A stretch of 64,000 bases of DNA from Patiria pectinifera (taxonomy: Eukaryota > Echinodermata > Asteroidea > Valvatida > Asterinidae): assembly GCA_029964075.1 (NCBI GenBank), contig CM057144.1, forward strand, positions 17,259,281 to 17,323,280. Direction: 5' to 3'. The notes under the pieces were generated by a model. It saw nothing but the letters and a program-made list of their open reading frames with translations, had not been told where the DNA came from and ran no database searches. Both the position numbers and the translations under genes were made by a program. Positions 10,381-21,000 of this stretch are shown piece by piece (position 1 is the first letter of the stretch; each line of letters begins with the position of its first letter).

Positions 10381-13300
10381 AAATGAACTATAATTTATAT
10401 TGTCTTTTTTTTTTAATTACACTTTTTTTTTTTTTAGGCAAAATGATTGTGTCAAAAGTATATTTTAAATCGGTATTTGTAATTTTTGTGTTAGTGAGTA
10501 CAATAAAAATGGTAAACTTCAATGTTTGGGTACGGAATTAATTATTGTGGTCGATTTGTTTTTGGTAAATTCAGTTCTTAAAAAAAATTGACCTTCAAAA
10601 TAATGCATGTTGTATTGTCTTATAGGCTGAATTTGTGTTTAAAACTCGCAGCTGCAGATGCTCATAACATGAAAACCAGGCCTCTTTTCAACACTTCCGT
10701 TAATTTAATCAGGATTCTGAATCAAAAAGATGTACCGTCGCTTGTAGATTTATTGCCATTTGCACATCAAGAATCGTATAAAGGATCCTCCATTTGGTAG
10801 GTCTGAATGAATTCCATTTAGAGGAACATCTATTCCTCAGGAGACTTCATTATTTGGTGCTCCAGATTGTTTGAAAGCCACCCTTACCATGCCGTTTTTG
10901 TATAAGGTTATATGCATATAAAATGTACGTCCATTCAGTCTTCAATGCACTTATACTTTCTCCTTCAAGATCAAAGATGGAGCCGACGTGACAAGATTGT
11001 TATTTAATTCGTTCTAAAATTAAACTGATTAGTCCAACTTTTTATAGTCGAAATTGAAAGCATTTGCAAATGATTTTTTCCCTCTTTCGAATACATGTAC
11101 AAATGTATTGTTAAATATTCTGGATACCTTTAAGGCGCATAATAACTGCATTGCCATTAAAAGGTCCATTTGATGACTGTTTCTTTGGAACACGTTTTGC
11201 ACAGTTTTCTGCGATACTCTTAAATGTAAGAACATTATTTGACATCCCTGTTTTGGTTAATTTCATTGGAAAGTACACTATTTTCAACATTTAAAATTAT
11301 CCATGCTTTTACTGACAAGGGCGCTGTTGATGTGATGTCATTCCAGGAAGATGTGTTCAGTTTAGGGGGTTCTGTTTGGGGGTCAAGTTTTCTGTTTTAT
11401 GATCTATCCCCGCCTCTTCATGGCAAAAAAGGAATTCAAGGAAACAAGCGACGAAAGAGTCAAACTAAGATTCGAAAAAGATAAGTCACAATACGAGTCA
11501 ATAATTATTTACCTTTGACCTGGTCAAAATAACCCAATCTATATTCTGGGGTTGAAGGCATATTTTTCTCTCCTACCTTAATTTCCGCATCACGAAGACG
11601 CCGGTATAGTCGGTGAGCAGTCTTCATCTCGTTGAGTCATTAATCACAACTGGAAAGGCATTGATAAGGAAAGCCCGCAGAGCAGTGACCCCAATGCCGG
11701 GTAATTTGGTAAAATGCTCGGTAGTCTTAATTGCTTATTTTGGCCTCATAACTTTGGCTTGAAGGTTAGAAAAAACACATCGATTCTTGCTCTTGACCCG
11801 TAAATTCGGCAAAGTATGTTTGAAAGCGTGACGTAACAGGGAAGTTCTTCAAAAGCTAGAGTATTTTCAAGGGAGGGGCGTAGTGAAGTACTCCGAGGAA
11901 CCAATGTCACGAGCCATGAATGGGATTTTCAATATGTAAATAAATAATTAAGATTGGTCAGATTGGGCAGCCCAACTTGCCCCTTGCATCCCTTACAGTG
12001 GTCCCATTGAAGCACGCTTGCGTGAAAGCACGCCGTCACTATGGTTTGGAACAACTTAATTTCTCGCATTAAAAGGTCCATCAAACACGGGTCGAGTTTT
12101 CATAGGGACATATACGGTCCGAATAAAAGACAAAGACGACAGCCGTCATGTTTTATGAACCGTATTTGTTCTGATCACATCGAGTCGTCGGCACGTTCAC
12201 ATTTTCACCCTTGCATGGTCGGTTGCACGCCCTGTGGTTAAAGTGCAACCCTATGATGTTTGATGTATGCGATATATCCATCTGTGCACGAGGTTGTCAG
12301 CGTCCAGTCACGTACAGTTATTTGTCAGTTGTTAATCTGATCAAAATGATCATATCAGGACTGTTCTCTGCAGATTTTTGTTGTTTTTGGTATCTACTTT
12401 CTTCTTTTAATTGTTCATCCTTGTTTAATCACGTTACTGCACAGGGGGGCCCTCACTTCGCAGTATAAGTTTCTCAACCACTGTTGCTTCGCTCTCGAAT
12501 TGCACCTACCGCATTTGTACTATCATTCCAGGCTAATTTGTTGAAGAGAAACAAAACCCATACAGAATAAATTATAGGTTTTCATAGTTATTTTTACGCT
12601 AATATCACACAAATTCCCTATAGCAACACTTTAATTTCGTCCCCGAACATCGTCGAGCTCAATTCTCAATTTCAATTTCAAAAAGACCCCAATGGATTTC
12701 ATTTTAAGGTGCAGTATGATCATTTAAACTTGTACCATTCTGATTCGTCCTATAATTTCGGTAAATTCGTCTCATGTGGTGATCGGCGTTGTATTGAAAA
12801 AGCAAAGTCGTTTTTGATATTAAAACTTGACGCCATGCTTTGTGTACACGCGCTGTTTCTTATGGGAGCCAGATTGGGATGACGGAGGCCGCTTGTTACC
12901 ATTGTGTAAACTCTCATTATGGGTGTATTCCAAACATAAGGTAAACATCGTGTGTACACGAACAGTAGCTAAAACCACACAAAAATATAACTATAATGAT
13001 AGCATTATAGTTTGAATAATGATGTTTTCAACCCAAACATAATTAGACCTACATCATGTTTACTTTGACCGAACATCGTCGCGTCGACAACCGGATTTTA
13101 CAAATAATTATCTGTATAGGAAAGGCCCAGCCAGTAGCAATAAACTCTGCATGTCCCAAGTGAACGCATATAGGTCTATGGCTGAGTACCCAAAAAGGAA
13201 TATATTTTGATCGAGGAGGATATATTGCTGTCATTAATCAAGAGACCTGTGCGGTCTTCAATTGGACAGTTGTAGACTTTAGACATATTCAGCAAAATGA

Positions 13301-13926
13301 CGAATGTTCCACACTTGGTAAACACGCTAAAAAGGTTGTAGGCCTACGATGGATGGAGTTGTTTTTCTTTCAAGGGTCATAATCCATGGACTTGCTGCGC
13401 ACTTGATTCCCTCGACCACTAGCACTTTAGGGGATTTGTCATTGGTAGATTGCTTGAGAGAATCGACAACCACTAAGCCTGTTTCGTGGGGTGTGCTTAC
13501 ATACATTACGTGACGAGTATAATACCAAAGCTATTTCATTGCTTTTGATTTAATATGCCAGTCGCTTATAGTTAAGCTCCATGGTTGGTCAGTCCATCGG
13601 ACAGTTGTCTCGTATTCTCGCTTGAGACGATATGGTGAGCCTTGCTTCCAGATCCAACAATTATCAATGACGTGTGCTCGATTTCCCCGCTCATTCTTAT
13701 ATTTTCTTTGCATCGTGCAGGCAAAAATTTCTAAAACTTAGTAATTCTATTATACTTTTATTTTTTTTCTTCTAATTTTATTATATTATCTTTTATTTCT
13801 TTCTGGTAATGAAACCAAGGATCCCCCAAAAGTGCCCTAGGCACTGTAGCACGAAAGCCTGAAAACCTGTACGAGCGAACCGTACCCTCGACGGTATTAC
13901 GTATAGCGCCCTCTATATGACTCGAT
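10381..13926. other. Non-coding region between the tandem array and NEU1
   Basis: This stretch is AT-rich with a T-rich segment at 10405-10440 and poly-T/A stretches near 13760. No exon-like sequence with matching splice sites was found. Short open frames here (60-85 codons) show no domains. Confidence 0.5.
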
Positions 13927-13974
13927 GTGCACGCTTGCTTTGGTCACGTACGTCAGCTGACCATCGTAAACATC

Positions 13975-16783
13975 ATGGCGACTTCTTCGTTACTAGTATT
14001 TCTCCGGATCGCGGCGGTGTTTTCGTCGTTTCTCGCCCTCTCGTCGGCGGAATTCAAACCCCACATAGTCGAAACCCAGCTCCTATGGGAGCCACAAGTC
14101 GTGGGCGACGTTGCCGCGTTTCGCATCCCGGTGGCGACGAGACTGCCCAATGGAACGCTTGTGGCTCTGGCGGAGGCCAGAAAGTTTTCGTCCCGAGATT
14201 ACGGGGCCAAATTCCTTGCGATGAGGATGTCACATCCTGACAAATTGAACGGGGATGGGGCTGGGGCCTTGTGGGCGCCAACTCGGTTCCTGATAGGTAG
14301 GTATTTGATGTGGTTAGGGCGTCAGTGTCAAAGTGTAGACAATGACTCAGTCATGAGTGTTAAAACTAATCGCTAAAACATTTTTTTTTAATGAAACCTT
14401 AGTTTTATAATATGTTATATTCCTGCAAAGTAAATCACAGTTTTTGCCAAAAAATGTTTTTAAAATATTTTAAAATATTTTTATGCATTTGCAATATTTA
14501 ACATTAATAACATCTATTTAATGCAGATTTATTGAATTTTTTTTGAAAGTATTCCATATACAAACTCTTTGAGACTGGTCTGAAAAATTCTAAGTGTTTT
14601 CTCACTAAAAGCTTCAATATTTTCCTTACTAAATTTGGCTTTTTACGACATGTTATCGCTTCCTGATCATGGCTGGAAGGTTATCGCAAGGAAAAATTAG
14701 TGACGTCCGTATATGGAATTCTTAAAAAAAAAAAAATAATACAAATACACATTCATACATTATGGTATTTCTGTGTAATTTAAAGCTGGATTCAAGTGCC
14801 TGAATACTTAGTGTAGAACTAAGTGTGCAATCTTATTATTGGCCTTGAGCTTTCACATCAATAACCCCAGTATTTGGGTCAGTTCTTTCTGTTGATTTCG
14901 TGTATGCCATTTCATCACATCACAGATGACTACCAAGCCAAGGATGGCCTCAACCTTGGGGCGGTGATGGTAGACGAGGTCCAGAACACACTCATCATCC
15001 TTTACTCTGTCTGCGCCCACACCGCCTGCCCAGAGCGTGACTACCTACGAGGCAACTACATGTTGCGTAGCAGGGACTGGGGATTGACCTGGGAAGAGCC
15101 AGTCGATATATCCTACAACAACCCAGGATTAAAGAACCTGAGCTGGTCGGCTGGACCGGGCTATGGTATCCAGAAGAATTATGCACCTTACAAGGGACGG
15201 TTGGTCGCCTGCGGCCACTCCAATGATTTGGACGTCTTGTCCATGTTCTGCATTGTTAGTGATGGTATGTGATTCTTTAAAATGTGTATAAAATTCCTTG
15301 TCAATGAAACAGTCATCAACTGGTCATTATCATCTACCAAACACCAGTTGTGAAAAGGGTAACTCAAGGCTAATTATAAGGTGGGAAAAATATAACTACA
15401 GTGAAATCTCGATTTAGTCAAACACTGATAACTCAAAACAACTGTTAAGTCAAACAAAGAATCATCGCCTTCAGTAGTATAACAATGATATACAACCCTG
15501 CTTAACTCAAAACTCTGCTTAAGTCAAATTTTGAACCTGTTCCCTTGAGGGTTGATTGACCGAGATTTTGTTTTGTCTTGTGTCTTTTTAGATCATGGCG
15601 ATACTTGGGTGAAGGCAGGCATAGTGTATCACATTCCATTCAGAAGTCCTTTGGGACCTGGAGACTTTGGTCCGACAGAAGTCCAGGTGAATATTATTCA
15701 TTGTGTCTCTGCCAGACTTTGGCAACAGCCATTCTGAGTTCACTGTATGAAAATGTTACTTTACTTGATGTAAAATGCCTACATTCAGTGGCGAATCCAG
15801 GGGAGTGGGGGCGGACCTTGCCCCCCCCCCCCTTTCCGGGGATTTTTTGAAACTTTTTGTTTCAGTAACTTTTTCCATAAATAGAGAGTTCTGACTTGAA
15901 AATACAGAAAACCATGCTCCAAAACCATTACAATGTGCCGTGAAAATCGGCATATATTTTGCAGTATGCCTAACAATGGTCATTTTTGAAGAGCACCCCA
16001 TTTGGAAGTTGGGCACCAGCCCAGCCCCCCCTTCCCCTCTCCCTTTTTGATTTTACGGAGAAAAGCATTTCTACATTTCGGCGCGGCTGTGAGAGTGCGT
16101 TGGCCCCCCTCCCACATCAAAAGCTGGATACGCCACTGCTTACATTGTAGATTTTATGGATGCCACAAACTATTAACTTAATTTGTATACTGAGATAAAG
16201 TTCAGAGAGCAGAATCCCAGCGTTGGTCGGATAAGTTGGGAAAAATCAGCTGAGATGTGAAAATCATGCAGAAGTTGAGACATTTATCAGACATAAGTGC
16301 TATGCACAGCAAATATGCATTCAGCAGCTCAATAAAATTGGCTTCTAAACAGTTCCTCTGGGCTGATTTCTTTGGATCTAGATGCTTGAGCTATACAACG
16401 GCACAATTCTCTTCAACGTCCGCAACGAGCGCCACTACCACTGTGCCTGCCGCATCATCATGAGCAGTGACGATGGCGCAAACACCATTCCTATGGAGAA
16501 GATCCGCTTTGACGCTACCCTGATCGACCCCGTCTGTGCTGGCAGCATCCTCCTCCAAAATGGCGTCTTGTACTTCACCAACCCGGCCAGCACAAGCCAC
16601 CGGGAGAATCTGACGCTGAGGTGGAGCAACGATTTTGGCGATACGTGGGCGGGGTCGTTAGTGATCAATCCGGGGGTCAGCGAGTATTCCTGTCTTACTG
16701 CCATCGACGACAACCACGTCGGCATTGTTTACGAGCAAGGTCTGGCTGGGTTGTGGTTTATCAAAATCAGACTGAACATTTGA
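13975..16783 (+). CDS. NEU1: Sialidase-1-like (lysosomal neuraminidase), four exons
   Basis: The coding exons are 13975-14296, 14926-15264, 15592-15686 and 16382-16783. Phases agree at every junction and the product is 385 residues (human NEU1 has about 415). An N-terminal signal peptide (residues 1-25) is followed by the FRIP motif (R50). Three perfect Asp boxes SxDxGxTW lie at 156-163, 219-226 and 334-341. Aligned by eye to NEU1, the arginine triad is R50, R266 and R332. The acid D75, E250 and the nucleophile Y354 are also present. It should therefore be an active exo-sialidase that removes terminal sialic acid from glycoconjugates in lysosomes. The start at 13975 is preferred over 13927 because it has a strong ATCATGG context and sits directly before the signal peptide. 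The C-terminus ends in RLNI and lacks a clear copy of the vertebrate tyrosine-type sorting tail. Introns 2 and 3 each contain a MITE. Confidence 0.93.
15399..15575. mobile_element. pogo/Tigger-like MITE in NEU1 intron 2
   Basis: The left end, CAGTGAAATCTCGATT, follows a TA. The interior has the repeated phrases CTTAACTCAAAACTC and TTAAGTCAAA. The right end, TTGACCGAGATTTT, is degraded. A second copy of the same family lies at 56664-56831. TIRs of the CAGTGnAAyCTCG type with TA targets are typical of the pogo/Tigger group. It is too short to encode a transposase. Confidence 0.65.
15786..16138. mobile_element. hAT-like MITE in NEU1 intron 3
   Basis: The element is 353 bp. Its ends CAGTGGCGAATCCAG and CTGGATACGCCACTG are inverted with few mismatches. 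It is flanked by the 8-bp direct repeats CCTACATT (15778-15785) and CTTACATT (16139-16146), which differ at one base. An 8-bp target duplication with a CAGTGGCG terminus points to the hAT superfamily. The interior is C/G-rich and non-coding. Confidence 0.75.
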
Positions 16784-17486
16784 CGAGCATTCTAAACGTT
16801 GTCAACACGGATGATAGGGCACTATGAAGCATTCAGTGGCGGCCTCTATTGTTATGATTCATTTAGAGGCTGGCAGTAACGTAATTAAAAATCTAATGCT
16901 GCATCAGATGTTAGATGTGCTTTTATATTTTCTATCTGTGATATTTGGGAAGAGGTAAAAATCGATTGTCTTGTAATTATTGAAAACTTGCGCAAATTTG
17001 AAAGGCCTTCAGATTTTTAAGTATAAAATTGTGTAAAGTAATATTCTTAAAACTTTCATTAAGTATACATGTACATGTACTGTATGATTAAACTTTTTAA
17101 AATTTGTTGCATTGTTCTGGTGTATGGGCTGCATTTTCATGCTCATTTTTGTACACTGATGTACTACTTATATTTTTATACTTAATGGTGTCAATAATTA
17201 GTACTTCATGATTGGCAGAAAACACTTTGTAACAGGTGGTGGTATCAATAATTGGTATGAATTGTCTACAGAAAAGGTTCTGCCTGGTGTTGACAATTTT
17301 AGAACAACTGTTGTTTGCTTTAGACCATGTTGCCATAAAAAAAATGCCTAAATTGAAAGTTAGTAATAATTATATATAAATACAAATTCCTTTTAATTTG
17401 TTTATGGCTAAAGTACAAAGTATAAAGATTGCATAAAGACAGTGCTTCTTAATTTTTCGCAAGTCTGCTAATTTTTTTAAGTGCAA

Positions 17487-17567
17487 AATAAATTATTTAA
17501 TACAACTTGATTGATATGTATATATTGAAATTGAATTCGATAAAATTCAGCGAATGTGCCAAATAAA
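17487..17567 (+). terminator. Candidate poly(A) signals of NEU1
   Basis: AATAAA occurs at 17487-17492 and again at 17562-17567, 0.7-0.8 kb after the NEU1 stop codon and before the next promoter region. Either could end the transcript. Confidence 0.4.
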
Positions 17568-17724
17568 ACGATACTTAATGAAACAATCAACGGTAACTCT
17601 GTCATTTCATCAGGTTTTCTTAGAAGAAAAAAAATTGGAATCGTTATTTAAGCATACTTCGAATCCATTGCAAGTGATCGTGTAATGCATTATAAGTAAG
17701 TTTTTATTAAAACATTAGCTGGGC

Positions 17725-17965
17725 CGTTTTTGTTTCAACGTTCCGTCGTCCGAAAGTCAAAGAGATTTCGCGCGCTTCACTCTCATCGGCGCGGCATTCG
17801 CATCGGACACGCGCAGCAGCAGCCAGCAAATAATTTTTGCGTTTGCGCGTCACTAATTACGCATAAGAAACGCGCGCGTTGAACTTGTGTTTATTCTTTC
17901 GCACACTTGCAAGTATAGTGAAGGAAACTTGAAGAGTAAAAAAACTGTAATTTTACCTTTTTGCG
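17725..17965 (+). promoter_or_regulatory. CpG-rich 5' region of the 1708-residue protein gene
   Basis: Within AT-rich surroundings, 17725-17880 is dense in CpG. It contains TTTCGCGCG (17766-17774), which matches the E2F consensus, and a GCGCGTTGAAC segment. It lies just upstream of the first coding exon, so I read it as the promoter and start of the 5' UTR. No TATA box is evident. Confidence 0.45.
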
Positions 17966-18022
17966 ATGGAACCGAACATGACGGCCGACATTGGGAGTGA
18001 AATTCGTGCCTATCAAGAATGA
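17966..18022 (+). other. Upstream ORF whose stop overlaps the main start codon
   Basis: An 18-codon frame starts in a strong context (GCGATGG) and ends in TGA at 18020-18022. It overlaps the proposed main ATG at 18019-18021 as ATGA. If translated, it would make expression of the downstream protein depend on reinitiation or leaky scanning. Its peptide is not recognisable. Confidence 0.45.
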
Positions 18023-21000
18023 CGACCACAGTCGGTGAGTAGAAAATGATCTCATTTAACAATTAACATCAGTAAAAAAAGGAAAACGTTGAATGTTGTG
18101 TAATTAACTTATTAAAATATTACTAAAATTAAGTCATTTGATACGCATTTTATAGTTAAAATAATAAAAAAAAAAAAATAGGTGCCGATGGGAAGTTTTA
18201 CTTAAATATTAAATTTTCCAATATCTTCTTAAGTTTGCCTTAGTATTGTTTAATTTTTTATATTAACCTTATAAATCTCATCTACCGGTGAGTACAGGCC
18301 TCTTAGAAGCCTAATGCTCCTGAGAATTGTTGTACTGTGGGTGCAAGGGGTGGGTGCAAGGGGTGGGTGCAAGGGTACTGGTACGGGAACACGTAATCAC
18401 AAAAAGGTGCAGAAACTGGTGGTCCTGTAGTTGAAGTACGAGTAAAAACGGCCGCAACCAATCTTAATGTTTTGATAAAAGTGACTTTATAAGAAGCCCG
18501 TATTTCTTATAGCAAGTGCTAGGCCTAGGCCTAAATTTTATGTAATGAGGTTGCGCTTAAAAACATTACCAAACATTCGGTTTTTCATGATCCTGTTTGA
18601 TGGATTTTATACGTAAATTAATTTCGTCATGAGATTAACATGATCAACAAACTGCATGTTTATGTGTTATCTTTTGGTAGATGATGAAGCCCCCTTGTCC
18701 CCAGCGGCCCAGGGCGGGTCATCAGAAGATATGGGCGGGGTCAGTGTTCTCTCCACCTTGCTCTTGTCTGTTCTCCTCAAGCTAGAAGACAGGGAGCACC
18801 GCATCCCTCTTAGTCCAAAGATCCAACGGGAGTCATCTTGCAAAAAGTGGGTGGAGACAGATGTCTTGACACCGCGGAGCAAGAGGGGTGCGCTCGAGTA
18901 CGATTCTGAGGAGATTGACCAAGATGTTGACTTGATTGATTGGGTTTTGGTCTGCAAGGAGGACATAGATACAGAGGTTCTTCCCGATGGTGACGCGATC
19001 CCTGGTTGTTACATTACACCACAACGGCATGAAAGTACTGATGCCATCCGTGTTCCATCCTTCTTAAGTTTTAAGTCTGAATGTTCTGTTGAGAAGGCAG
19101 CCAGAGATGCAGAGAGTCTGGAGGAGGAAGGCAAGCCTCAAGAAATTATCCTGACATGTCAGACGGGGAGTGGAGACACCACCAAACCTCGCCATTCGCC
19201 GTCCGTCTACCAGGAATCAGCTGTTCGCATCGTGAGTGAGGCGCTCTTGAGGGCCATCGCCAACATCTTCATCAACGGCGTCGTCAGGCGCAGCCTCCGA
19301 GCCGTTGACCAAACTCGCGGGGGCGCCACGGTCAGGGAGGAAAACTGGAGCATGTCGACCAACACCTCCAACGGAAACGATGATGATGAGGAGGTAGTGA
19401 AACAAGAAAGTGGTGATCATTACGGTGAGTGATAACAGAGTGGCTTACTGAAATATTTTATGTTTATCTTGGGTTTGGCGGTTTTAGCCTCATTAGTTTT
19501 ACGAAAATTTCCAGTTCGTACCTGCCTGCTAGTCTATGAATCTTCGATATGCGAGCAGATTCGGCGATTAATTATGCAAAACAAGACTGCGTCTTGACCT
19601 CGAGATTCTGACCATTCAGCAAAGGCCTTCTATTCAGTAACCCGTTATAAGAAGAAAACATTGCATCCAAATTGACCAATCAACAGCTTAGTCCACATTC
19701 TTGGACGTCACGTTTCTTAAGTCGACGGGGTCGAATACAATTTGCATGTTAGGATATAAATTATCAGACGCTCGACCGTGACTCTGTACACGTGAATTTC
19801 TGATCCTCAGACTGGTGTCTGCAGCAGAGAATAAGAATAATATTTTTGTATGATAACACCCTGTTATATTGGTTGTTATATGCTAATTATAACTGCATGA
19901 ACTATATCCAGTATTATGTAATAATCTCAATCTTTCAGAAAAAAATTAATGGGATCAAAAACACTTTTCAGGCATATTAACTTTTGTGTGGACACATTTC
20001 AGGTATTGGTATTCGTTTTTATAGCTCGCACTTTTTTTCTTTTGAAGGGGCACAAGTTACTTATGAGACTCCCACGTTGGTATCAGAGGACAGGATGCAG
20101 ACTAAACCAACCAAGGCAAGCGCGATCTCGGCCGAGTGGCTCCTGGACGTCAACCGACGGATCGCGGCGAACAAAGTCACCGTGAGCCTCGCCGACATGA
20201 TCCCGCCCAGCGTGGCTTCCAGCTGTGACGTCAGCCGGTGCTCTTCCGTGTCCGTCCTGTCCAGCGGAGATCGCACCCTAAATGTGAAAGCCACACCGCC
20301 GTCCCAGAGTAAACTCCTGTGGAAGATGGTCCAGAAGACGCGTGACGGTGGCGGCGTCTTGAAGACACTCCATGAGAAAGCGACTGAGAAACCAATTGAT
20401 GTTAAAGATTCTCAAGAGACAAAAGCAAATTTTCAGGAGGACAACTTGAAGGCGGAAAAAGCCATCCTGCGAGCAAAATTATTAGTCGGCTACAAGGAAT
20501 TTCGGGAGAAGGTTTTTCCGACCGAAAGAGAGACCCTTTTCCGCGAATCTGAAACCCAAACCGAAGAAGGTCATTTTGAACAAGCAGGTGACCTACACAC
20601 GACAGTTGACTTCGTTTCAGAGGAAAGAGGAACAACTGACAAGGGCATGGCGTCTGGCGCGGTTGACGAGGCACCTCAACGTCAAACAAAAGCAAGGAGC
20701 CTGCCACCATCTGCAAATCCCCTCTTGATGGACGTGGTCTGGCGACACGCCTCTCATCCGAGCTTCACATCCCAAGAAATGATAGATCTTAAAGCCTCCT
20801 ATGCCAGAGGGAGTTATGGTGAGAGGCAGCGGGCAGAGGGCGTGGTCAAGTCCGCCCTCCACCGCGCCGTCAGCTCACTGCTGGTCCATAAGGTGATAAG
20901 TGACAGCATGGCGAGTATATCAAGCACGGAGCCCTCACATTGTGATCTGAGATGCACCCCATCATTCAAGACAGCAGTGGCTGATCTCCCAGGGAGTTCT

